This document shows positions 11,150-23,000 of a stretch of 64,000 nucleotides of DNA, in pieces (positions within the stretch are counted from its first letter, which is position 1; every line of letters starts with the position of its first letter). Position numbers and translations under genes: made by a program. The notes under the pieces were generated by a model that was given only the letters and a program-made list of their open reading frames with translations, was not told the origin of the DNA and did not search any database. Source of the DNA: Micropterix aruncella (lineage: Eukaryota > Arthropoda > Insecta > Lepidoptera > Micropterigidae); contig OX155961.1 in assembly GCA_944548615.1 (NCBI GenBank), positions 34,748,108 to 34,812,107 of the forward strand. Direction: 5' to 3'.

Positions 11150-11880
11150 TATATTAAAAAGAATAAAAAACACGGCCGTTACAGAAAGAGAACTATTGTA
11201 TTTATAATTATTTTTATGGTTTTTTATTAAATATTTGTGTTTTATGAATATATTCTTATAGATATATGTATATTTCCGGAATGTACTTAATCAAACCTTT
11301 CATTTCATGCTAAACACGATATTTGAGTATTTATGTTAATTTATTGACATTTAGACAACTACTTACATGATATTTGGACAGTTAATATCATATGACACTC
11401 GGGATGACAGCAATACGACACGCTTCTAAATCGCATCAAGTGTTTATAAGTTATGGTGTAATAAAGAAACGGAAAACATACATAAATGAAACCTGAACAC
11501 ATTACACTCCTTTTTTGTTGGACAGTCGTGTAAAAACACAAAAATAAAATTAATAAACTGTAAATAGACAATGACGATGTAACAACAACATTTAATGTAA
11601 ACTCTGTAATAACAAACGCTTCGAATTAGGGGTATCCTCGGAATATATCTTACCCTGGTTTTCAGGATATAGGAAATACGAAGCGCGAATACTATCGCGA
11701 TTGTTTGACATTATAAATAGGATAAAACTAATTTACCGCGTGCAGTTTGTAGCACCCTACGTTTCGGCCAAGTTGCTACCGTCGTTGACCAGGGTAGACT
11801 CCCGGTCGGCGTTTGCGACCTCGCCGAAACGTCGGGTGCTACAAACTCCACACGGTAAATTCGTTTTAACCTGTTTATAA
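11150..11880 (-). mobile_element. Fold-back element, copy b, with upstream repeat block
   Basis: 11,150-11,545 repeats the 3.8-kb block. 11,580-11,715 repeats the 9.9-kb block. 11,701-11,880 is the hairpin itself (arms built on TTTACCGCGTG...CACGTTTCGG-type sequence, complement at 11,820-11,875). The tail lies on the left, so this copy is in minus orientation. The arms have more mismatches than copies a and e, so it is older. Confidence 0.65.
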
Positions 11881-12484
11881 TGAACACATACGCCGAAATT
11901 CGAGATATTTGTTGATAGATTGCAACATTGTTTCCTTTTTTTTTGCTCACTTTACACTTTATCAGTATTGATCGGGATCAATTTGGCTCTCACGTTTTTT
12001 AATCTTGTTTTGTATTCAATGCAGATTCCGCCCTTGTTTCGCGTTCAGCTATCGATTGACATACATTCCGCCACTTTGGTATACACTAAGCTCAATCTCT
12101 ACACACGCGATTTTGATTGCCTTTGATGATGTCATCATTTTCCGAAAATGGCGCCAATAAACTTCGAACTCACGAAATTCTTTCCTAACTTTTTCACCGA
12201 ATGCTGCTTTTCGCGTATATATTCGGCGAAAAAACGCTTCAATAAATGGCAATCGAAGGGCCGGAATGTTTCGAAAGTTAGACGTTTTTTTATGGGACAT
12301 TCTCGATTATTGAAATTTATGTTTTTACAACATTTTATAATTTGACTTCGCGCGCTTTGGGTAGGTTTCCATGGTCACAGGATATATTTACGTTAAAGTT
12401 ACGACAAATAAAAATACACTAAAAGGGGCGTCCATAAACAACGTGTTTATTTTTTCTTATCGCTTTAGTCTTAAAGTATAACTA

Positions 12485-12902
12485 TTTTTTTATTTGTTGT
12501 GTGGGGCTTTTCTAAGGTCTGTATGAGCCTTGTAACACTGCGACCTATTGTGTTCGCCACCTACTATAGTTTTGCGCTAAGCCTCGTGTCATTTAAGAAC
12601 CACAACAGGCTTTTGGCGCCAGATTGTTTTACCTCCTCAGGTTGGAGGTAATGACCACCCAAGTGGATGTATCTTTTACGCATCAGCGGGCCACACTCGC
12701 ACATGAGGTGCTGGGGAGTTTCCTCTGCCCCTTGGCAGAACCTGCACATTTTTGTGTTTCGGAGCTTGAGGTTGTACATGTGTTTGTGTAGATTGTTCCT
12801 ATTTAGCGATAAGGCCTCACGGGCCGTCTTAGGGTCGTAAGCCTTAATTAGCGCTTTGGATTAATTCAACCCTGGCGTGTTATTCCAGTGGTTGACGGAT
12901 TG
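12485..12902 (-). mobile_element. 5'-truncated non-LTR retrotransposon, 3' 0.4 kb
   Basis: It is bounded by the 13-bp direct repeat TAAAGTATAACTA (12,472-12,484 and 12,903-12,915). The minus-strand frame 12,564-12,779 encodes the C-terminus of an RNase H-bearing LINE polyprotein, with the zinc-knuckle-like pattern CRFC...H..C.C near residues 12-28. The 3' end on the minus strand finishes in an A-rich tail. The remainder of the element was lost by 5' truncation. Confidence 0.8.
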
Positions 12903-13139
12903 TAAAGTATAACTAAACTTAGTATAACTTGTTATACTAGTTATAACTAAACATGATGCATATTAAAAAAGAAAAAAAAAAGAAAGTGTAATCACAAAGG
13001 TTTTAACTAGAAATATTATGCGAATAGTTGGATAAAGTTTCACGTGACCGATGTTTCATTTCATAGCCTGGTATGAATGTTATGAAAAATATTGATAAAA
13101 ATGAACGAAAATGACTGATTTTCTAGTGCTGATTTTAAA

Positions 13140-13640
13140 ATAACATCCCAGCGTCATATCATAGATCAAAAAGTGGTTGATCCTTTAATGGGATAAAATT
13201 TTTCAGTTTTTCAGAAAAATATTTTTAAAAATCTACCAAAGTATTTTTTGAAATGAAGTCCATTATATTGCGCGGCACATTAGACTGATGCGTAATAGTT
13301 ACCAACAAATACATACCGGCGTATTTGCATTTTGTGACATGTATGGAGTAATGCTGATGCCACACATTCTATTATTAAGCAGTCTGAGCATTTGTTTCGA
13401 GGTCTTTATTGGATCCACTGTCTACTGATGAATTTTCAGCTTTTCTAAAACACTTTGGGGGTACTAATTAAAATCACACCTTTCCTAGTATGCCAGCGCC
13501 AGGTGTCCCGGAATCTGGCCTGCTGACTCTACCCCGGCATTCTATGGTCAAAATACTATCTCATCTGAAATTATCAGCTTTTAAAAACTCTTGCAGTTTT
13601 TTATCGCTGGCTCCCCAACTATTAAGGTTGACCTGTTGAA
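13140..13640 (+). repeat. Dispersed repeat carrying the empty site of the Tc1 element at 41.0 kb
   Basis: Around 13,255-13,330 the sequence matches both flanks of the Tc1 insertion (41,032-42,356). At 13,296-13,297 there is a single TA where that element sits. The part at 13,420-13,570 matches 40,790-40,910 in the opposite orientation. Its class is unknown. Confidence 0.6.
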
Positions 13641-13926
13641 ATTGTATGTATATTTTATATGACTAATTTGTGTTATCAATAAATATATGTATCTATCTAA
13701 CAATAATCCCTTACAGGAAAGCCTTTTTGAGTATTTTTATTGAATTTCATCCATGGATTTCTAGCTACATAGAACATTGTATAACAGTTGTTTTGTATTT
13801 TCATAGTGGTGGGGATGGGGCGCAGAGGAGGGGAGGGGGGGGGGGATGAGTAACATATGGGTAGTCTATTAGAGATAGATAATATTTCCAAATATGTAAT
13901 AATATGTTTTTCTCTTTTATTTACAG

Positions 13927-14037
13927 GAAAGAACCTCTACAACAATGAGCATGTGGCGATCAAAATGGAACCGATGAAGTCAAAGGCTCCACAACTACAC
14001 TTAGAATACCGATTTTACAAATTATTAGGAACCCATG
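13927..14037 (+). CDS. gish: CK1-gamma exon: N-lobe with catalytic lysine
   Basis: The acceptor is TTTACAG|GA and the donor is CATG|GTTGGT. The exon starts with two bases of a split glycine codon and ends with one base of the next. It encodes [18 protein letters not shown] and on to LGTH. The K of VAIK is the ATP-anchoring lysine. The final G can join either alternative exon that follows. Confidence 0.96.
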
Positions 14038-17000
14038 GTTGGTACAATCTTTTACAACTGTAACTAATTTTAATTTAATATTTAGACATAAAGTCCCCCT
14101 ACAAGAAAGATTTGTTTATCAAGCGGCAGCCATTTTAATGTTGACTATAATCGCAGAGGGTATCCCCAAAGTATATCATCTGGGAACTTGCGGCGGGCGG
14201 TACAATGCCATGGTGATGGAGCTGTTGGACCTGTCGCTCGAGGACCTGTTTGAGCACTGCGGCAGACGCTTCGGCCTCAAGACCGTCCTGATGATTGCCA
14301 TTCAACTCGTGAGTTGGGGTTCCTAACTTTGCCTGACTAACTTCATTGTTTACTCTTGTGCGCCGCTCGTAGGGACTGCGACAGTATTCACTCTGGAACG
14401 ACTACTCTATAAATGGATGCACGATGCAATCGTATTTCGAATAGGCCTGTGCGAATTCGGGAAGAGGGACTTTAAATTAAAGACTGCAGCGCTTTGCAAA
14501 ACTATTTTTCGAGTGTTGTCGAGGTGCCACACCCTGATGATTCTACCTTGAGGTATTCTCCTTTTAAATCGACGATTGAATTCATTCGTGTCTATTAATG
14601 ATGATGCGAGGCTATTCCGTGCTTTTAAAGTCTGATTTTGTATTTTTGCCCCCAAACTTGTAACTTCCACTTTGAGCGTAGGGATTCTCAGATCATTGCA
14701 GGGAGGGAAATCGAGAATATCGCTGTTGTTTGACATTATGAATAGCATAAAAACGATTGCAGCACCCGACGTTTCGGCGATGTTGCAGCTGCCAATGTCC
14801 AAGGTGGACTAAAATGCTGTTAATCGTCATCTACGGGTAGGCGGAAAACTGTTGCTATTATAATGCAAATTATGACGGTGGTAGGTCAGCGTGTTTGGCG
14901 CATGGGAATTTTGAATACCCGCTTACCCGCAGATGTTGCCGCTGTTTGTCGCCTACCCGCATATGGCGATTGACAGCACTTCAGTCTACCCTGGACAATG
15001 GCGGTTTTAACATCGGCGAAACGTCGGGTGCTATAAACCCGACGTTTGGCGTTTAATTTGTCTTTATTCTATTTATAATAATAATTGTAGAGTGTTGTTC
15101 GTAATGACCTAGGGTGCATCTACATTATATGTAGTACTTTTGACTGCAAACACTGCAGTATCTCTATATTTGAGTATGAACCAGTGCCCCAGAGTTGGAT
15201 TCCGTAGAACCAGATTGGCTTGATAATAGACTAGTACAGAAGTAGTTTTTCCGATAATAACTGGAACTCTTTGTTAACCAGTACATTTTGCGAAGTGTCG
15301 GCTTAACTGCTTGCGCTTTGTAAATATGTGCTTTCTCCATGTTAGCCGTCTGTCCAGACATAGATTCAGCTATTTCGCTTTACCGGCATGTGAGATCACT
15401 CAGCAGAATTGGTGGACATGTTTCTTTCTGTCGGTGAATGCCAACTGTAGGAAATAACTAAATTAAAAATTGTAAGTTGTTTCTTGATATTTTGAATTTT
15501 CGACTTCTGAATTTTCAACACTCAATTCCACTCCTATGAGTGACAGCTGAGGGGGTTCTCTTGAGGGCCCGGTAAAGGGATAGTTGTCATTCAAAACGCC
15601 AATGCAAATTACTCTAAAATAAAAAACGACGGCATCATGAAACTTAGCATAGCATGATATCCCAGTATAGTACAAGGTGCTGATTGGGTAGATTTCAGAA
15701 GAAAAAAAATATTAGGAATGTTACTATAAAATGAAAATTATTAATCATAGTAACTTCCGTATTATATTTTTTTTTATAAAATATACTATCTGCACCGAGT
15801 ACTATACTATGATCTAACACTATGCTAAGTTTGATGACATAGCGATCTTTTATTCGAGAGTAATTTGCATTGCCGTTTTTTAGAAAGAAGTACCCCTTCA
15901 GCGGACTCTTTACGCTGGAAGGTCCACGCATTATTGTTCTACAGTTGTACGTGCCTACGACCAAACATTCTCTTCTTATTACCCCGCACGTCTAAGTCTT
16001 CTTCGTTGAATGAAGTGGGGTGGGGGGTTACTTAGAAATTTTGCAAATGACAGTTATCAATTTACCTCTTCCTGCAATCGCACGGTCTATTCGTAAATAC
16101 GCGCGTCGACTCTCGCCGTGCATACTTTCACTCTCAAACATTCTCATGTGGTTTTCTCTCGTTTGTTTCCGTTTCATCGCCGCCCCCCGCTTTGCGCTCC
16201 CCTCCCGGTATCCTTGCGCGTCCCGTTGCGCGTGAAGCCCCGTCGACAGCCGAGGGCATCCCGGAGGTGTACTACTTCGGGCCGTGCGGCAAATACAACG
16301 CCCTGGTCATGGAGCTGCTCGGGCCGTCGCTCGAGGACCTCTTCGACCTGTGCGGCCGCCGCTTCTCGCTCAAGACCGTTCTCATGATCGCTATGCAACT
16401 GGTGAGACTCCTCTTAGCCCGCACCGAGCTCCGTTTAACCGTCGATTGCGATCCGTTATTTCATTCAAATATATCTAAAAATGTCAACTTTCAGAGACTA
16501 ATCACTTTTATATAACGCTGATTTTGGCAAAACTATTTCATTGGAGACCGTGATATTTAGAAGTAAATCGATGAAAGTTATATTTTTATTCTGAAGCAAT
16601 AGATTTCATAGAAATTATTGTGAAGTATGATTGTATGGGAGCGCGATCGACTTCAAGCAATATTTTGAGAATAAAAATGCTTGAATTTAGTTTACTTCAC
16701 AGGATTAATAATGTCTTAACGCATTTACTGCTAAATGATGCTCATCGGCGTCATAGTGTCCTGGTTTGCCCAGTGCCCGATGGCCGATGGGCAGTTTGAA
16801 CGAATTATTATGTAAATTGATGAGCATGGCTTGTTTTACAATGTTGATCACTATCAAAGTATTACTTTCCCGGCCCCCCAACCGATGAGACGGGAAAGTA
16901 CTGTGAATGCGCTAAATATTTTGTTCAAGATGATGGAAATATCCATTTTAAGCTCGCCTGAGACCATTAAGACAATTCCGAGATGGAACTCTGCCTGTGT

Positions 17001-20000
17001 GTCTGTCCGTCTGTCTGTATGTGTATTCCTCCACGATAGAACCTAAACGCTTTATCCGATTGAGCTAAAATTAATGATGCTGAAAATCATTCGGTCATGG
17101 CAAGAGTTAAAAAGATTGAAAGTTGCAAGGCAAGAGCAAGAGTTGATTCAGACATGGCAAGAGTTGAAAGATAAGAAGAGATATTTCTCCACGATAGTGC
17201 CCAAACGTACAGATTGTGGCAGAAATTGATCTACCAGAAATCAAGTCACTTTATATTTCAATCCTAGCACACTCATATTTCAATCCTGAAATATCGGATG
17301 TAGAGACTTAAAATTTGGTACACAGATGCCTTGTTGGGCCGTAATCACATTTTGAAATTTTGGTTGATACATCTCATTACAAGCTACACTGATAATATTG
17401 TGGAGGAATACACACACACAGACAGACTTCAGTCTGGAAATGGTCTTAATCGTCTTGGGAGGGATGGAGGGGGTCAAAATGTAAATATCCATCCATCTCG
17501 AAAAAAATAGCTCTTTCACAATACTTTACCTTCTTTTCAGTTGGTAGGCCGCCAATGTAAAATCAAAAGAAGCCAATATCACCTACTTACTCTTGAGATT
17601 TTTGAATAATAAACATCGCAAACGACTGGTTAAACCTGATTATTAAAAGCATGCATCCCATTATTGTAGACGATTAGTGGAGTGCGAAGTGATGCCATCG
17701 CTAGCTCACACTAAAGAGTGCTACAAAATAAAATTAAGACCTAATTACTAAAATACCCACAAAAAAAATCAATTAATTCTAATAACTGCATGATTTTCAC
17801 TCAGAGCTTTACTTTACTATCGTCTAGTATCATAATTAAAGAGCTTCTATCTATCCCCTATCTATCTATCATATCTAAGTAGTATCTAGTATTATAATTT
17901 ATCTAGTAATTTATACATATTTTTTGACGTGAAAACGTCATCAAAAAAGCCGCCAGGTTAGCGATGTGACACTTTTGTTGTATATCTCCTGACAGTATTT
18001 ACTTATATCTCGTGGTCTGAGGGTGGCGACCTCAAGTGGTATGTATTCTAAAAATAGACCATTGCTTGTTGCTAAGCGTATTCAACTTGCGTGGTTGTGT
18101 AATTAAGTCATCGAGCAAGGTCGGATAGAAGTCTCAAAATTTACTAAAGATCTCGGTCATAACTCCGCAACGGATATGGCTACACAAGCGATTCTTGCAT
18201 CGTCGTATAGATCTCAAAGTATTCTAAAATGTGAGCTGACAAGAAAATAAATAAAGTTGCTAAGTGAAAAGTTATGCTCCGCGAAAGACGTTTTCACACA
18301 AAACATTACGTACATACATTTGTGCGAATAGTAGAGATACTATCCACACAATTTTTTTTGCATGATTTTTTTGTATTGCTTCTTTGCCATATTTAAATGA
18401 TAGGATGAGGTTTTACATTGTAATACACTCAAGAGCAATTAATCCAGGTTACCAGCATAAACGTATGAATATCTCGGAAGCTAAGAGTGCTAGCTTATTC
18501 AATAATTACCATATTAACCCTTTGGGTACATTTGACAGCTGATACTCATGCGCATATTTTGACGTAGCAACAAATGACGAGCCTGACTGTCATTTCATTT
18601 CAGTTCTATGTGTCTTACGGATGTGTCGCCCTTATTTTTACACGTTTAAAACTTATAATACAAATTGATATTATCACAAATTAACATTTGAAAGAAGTCT
18701 GACTACTTTTAGAAATCGTGGATTGCGTCTGGCGGGATCTAGAAATTAGACAAAAATACAAACTCATTGCTCTCATTTTTCCTATCTAGATTTTTTTACA
18801 TTGTAATTGATCCTATAATGCCATGACAAAAACATATCTGGCTGATGTTCATAATAACTAAACCCTCGTCAGACTCTACTGAAGACTCGCTTCGACTTCT
18901 TCATCTATTTAACCCTTGGAGTAAATGGGTATTTTCATGGATGCATCTGTCTCTTTTGCAGGATTTTCGGCGACATCGACCTTAAAGTACTATAACTACG
19001 AAACTACTACACCAATCATAAAAAGAACAACTGCACAATGATTGCATTGAAATTTCGAATATAGAATATTGAAATATCATTTTGTAAAACAATTAGATAA
19101 TTATGAATAAATATGAGAACGTCAAATAAGTGAAAAAAACGCGGAACCAGATCTGGTCGTATCATATTCAACGGATAATTGTTTCAGAACCAGATTTGGT
19201 CGTATCATACTCAAGGGGTCAAATAAATCGGTACCCAAAGGGTAAATAATGAATATTGAATACCAGCAGTGCTTGTAATATTTTTTTTTTTGTGAGAGAA
19301 CAGAAACAAAAGCAAAAACAAATGCAGTGAATTCGTAGTTTGATTTTCAAAAAATAATATATTTTGTTTTAGCCTTTTTGATAGCATTACTTTACAGCAG
19401 CTAAGGAGTTTTTATAATTTTATTTAAGTAGTATTAAACTGTCTAATTTTTTATTTGAATGAGCTATCTTTCTTACGTTTTCAAGATATTAAAGTTGTGG
19501 CCCTAATTCATTGCTCTTGTAGTAGCAAGTGTGGTGTAGTTAAATGGTAAAACATCTAGAAATATTTTAAGGAAACTGATATTCATGACTATCAGTTTAC
19601 TAGCAACTATTTTGAGTACTGTATTTTGTTTGTATTATAAGAAGTTGACACACTCCAGCTTGATTAATTGCTATGCTAGTTATCATATTTTTCTCTTTTA
19701 TTAAGTAGATTCGTATTGATTTAGTTTAGCTTATTTACATTTTGAAAATAAAAGACAAATAAGACAATTACACTGTGGCATAGTGTTTAGTGCGTCTGAT
19801 CTTACATTGCAAGGTTCCAGGCTTGATTGCTGACTGGGTCACCATTTTCCGTTGGGATGAAATTAAAGGAATTGCAAACACGACACGTACTCACACATAC
19901 ATATTACACACACATACACATATAAACACTTTATACGAGGGTTGGTTGGGATGAAATTAACGGAATTGCAAACAAGACACGTACTCACATATACATATTA

Positions 20001-23000
20001 CACGCACATATACATATAAACACTTCATACGAGGGTTGGTTTTTAAGAGATTGTCGTATGATAATAAACTCGCTAATTGTTAGTTTTCCCAATAAAGAAA
20101 AGAAACAATTTAGAATAGTTTGTAAACTTTTTCCTTCTGTTCACCGCTTAATTAACGCAGCGCTTATTAACTCAATCCAGTTACACAACTCGCTTTCAGA
20201 GCCATTGTTACTAACAAATTAGTTGATTAATAAAATCCGTCTGCATGTTTTCCCATGTATTGTAGATTTTTAGATGTAGATTTAATTAACACAATAATAG
20301 TGATTTACGACTCGTATGACTGATGTAATAATATGATTTTGTTTTAACGATTTCAGCTACATAGGATTGAATATGTTCACGGTCGACATCTTATTTACAG
20401 AGATGTCAAACCTGAAAATTTCTTAATCGGAAGGAATACGACTAAACGGGAGAAAATAATACATATAATAGGTTGGTATGATTTATTAAATATTGTTCGA
20501 CTTTAGGTGAAAGCGATAGCAATCAAAAATACTGAAGAAAGAATTAACGGCGGCAATAATGACCATCATTAATAGTGAACGGGGCCGTGTATTGGGCCTT
20601 AGTACACAATCAATAATCTTATAAGTACAGTCATTTATTATTAATGCCCTTGTCGTCATTATATTGTCATGAACAAACAGATTAGTAGTGTGAGCCGGAA
20701 GTGTTATCAGATATTAAGAGGGAGACCCAAAAAAATCCTGGAATTTTGTGGGCTGTTCAAAATGTAATGATAATAGTGACCCTAGAAGAAAATGTGCTGC
20801 AAAGGGTGGCAATTCTTAGTACCATTGTGTAGCTCAGCGGTTCTCAAACTGGGTAGCGAACGGTTTTGTGCAGCTTGGGCCACAATATCCACTTTGTTCT
20901 TGGATTGGTTCAACTCTAGATTCAGTTCCTATTCAGAAGCCTCCTCGTGCGAAAGGCTTCTCCGGGTAAGACTCGTATCTCAGGCCACACGGCTGGTGGA
21001 TCGGTTTCTCCTAGTGGGATTGCCTCCCAGCGCTACTGGACGGCTTGCGCACCGTTAGGCGACGCCTATCGGTTGTGCAATCTGACTAATTGCTAAAGGA
21101 GTCTGGAGACTATGGAAATATACCGTCTCCTAAGCAGCCGGGGTGGATGTTGACCTGTCGTCAGCCACTCTTGAAATGGCCATTAGGCTACCTGATCCTG
21201 AATTCAGAGCCGGGCAAAAAATGCCTTTGGTGCGTGATAGATTTAAACTGAATCACCGCTGAACATACGGCAGGTAGAGGTCGCGCAAGTGACTTCGAAC
21301 CTGTGACCAGTCGGGATGTCGGAGGTTAATTCCAGACAGAGATATCTTTCCAAAACTGGTAGATAGGGGGTGAGGCTGCCCGCTGTTTACCTTTCCTGAT
21401 ACTTCACCGTAAGGCATTGGCATCTATCGGGCAGGTGGCGTAACTAGACAGTCGATTGTTTTTCATCCCAAGTCTTCTGCGCTCACCCCATGGGAGACAG
21501 AACGATTTAATATTGTTAAAACTTCCTGAGGTGATGGGTTCGCCCGTTGTAGTTGACAGCTCTAATTGTATCCCAAACTTAATCAGTCCGCTGCGCAATT
21601 ACAGGTTTAGTATTTTGTCTGCACTCGATTTTATACACACCCACCCCGGGTGTGTGGGGTCCATTTTTTTAGTAATAGAAGGAAGTTATAAGGGCATTTG
21701 CCTCGGGCTTCAAAATTTCTGTCACCGTGAACCTATATGCTTGGCTTATTTGTTATTAGATGGGTAATTTAATCGGAATGAGCAGCACAGGGTTCAGGCA
21801 GCCGCATTAATTATACCAACAATTTGAAACCATTATTTCAGCTGCGAAATCCAGTTTCAGACAGTGATTTGATCGATAACAGTTGATCCTTTATTTACAA
21901 AATTTATCAGGGCTCTACTTTACAAATCTTTACAAATTCACCCAAAGACGCCACCAACAGACTGTCACTGGAGCCATGCAAGACTTACCTTGTTGCGAAA
22001 ACCTTACATCGAGCACTTTGCCCTCCGGGAAATAACTCCTTTTGTTTGGGTTCCTCTTCATACTATAGAATGTCAATATTGCTTTTTCTCAACTTCACGC
22101 GGTGGAAGTTAGCGCTCGTGGCCTGCCAGCCAAATCCCTGTTTCACCTCTTTAAAGATCTTGGTCTCTCCAGAAAAATAATCAACTCCTTCCCAGAAAAA
22201 TATCTAAAACTACTATGTCCGCTTCTCAAATTATATAGCTTCAAAGGGGATACGAATAAGTTGATATGGAACTATCCGCTGCTAGCCCCCCAGAATATAA
22301 TAATAGTATATGGTGGTAATAGTATTATGATGGTCCCGATTCCAGTCAGTGAATTCCATGGCAGCTCCGTTAGTATTTATTATTATTAACCCTTCAGGCC
22401 TCGACCCCTCAGCCGATTGACAACTTGATGTCCCAAAAATTTTTTGTAGAAATTAGTAAAAAAATTGAATCATGACACTGTCTCACCAAAAACTATAATT
22501 ACTGCCAAACCACTGTACCCATAATTAAAATTAAACATATTAACGTAATGAAATATAATAAAATAAAAGAAATTAAATTAAAATTAAATTAAAACGGGCC
22601 TGTCACGCTGAATTAGTTTGTGGCCGATATCGGCCAATCGGGGCTTGAGGGGTTAATGAGCTTTCTGCCACTGTTTCCACTCAGTGCGTGCCAGCAGTTC
22701 CAACTGAAGCAACTTGAATTTTGCAATATCATGTTTAGTGATTAGTGGAGGCGCTATTAATTATTTTTGCAGGTATATCAAAATGTTAATGGTCTTTTTT
22801 TTCATTGCAGATTTTGGCTTGGCGAAAGAGTATATAGACTTAGAGACTAATAAACATATCCCTTACCGGGAACACAAATCCTTAACTGGCACTGCCCGCT
22901 ATATGTCTATTAACACACACCTTGGAAAAGGTAAGATAAGAAAAATTATGCTTGTCAGCTCCGAGCGCGACTGGAGTTTATTCTTTAAGTGCGATTGTCA

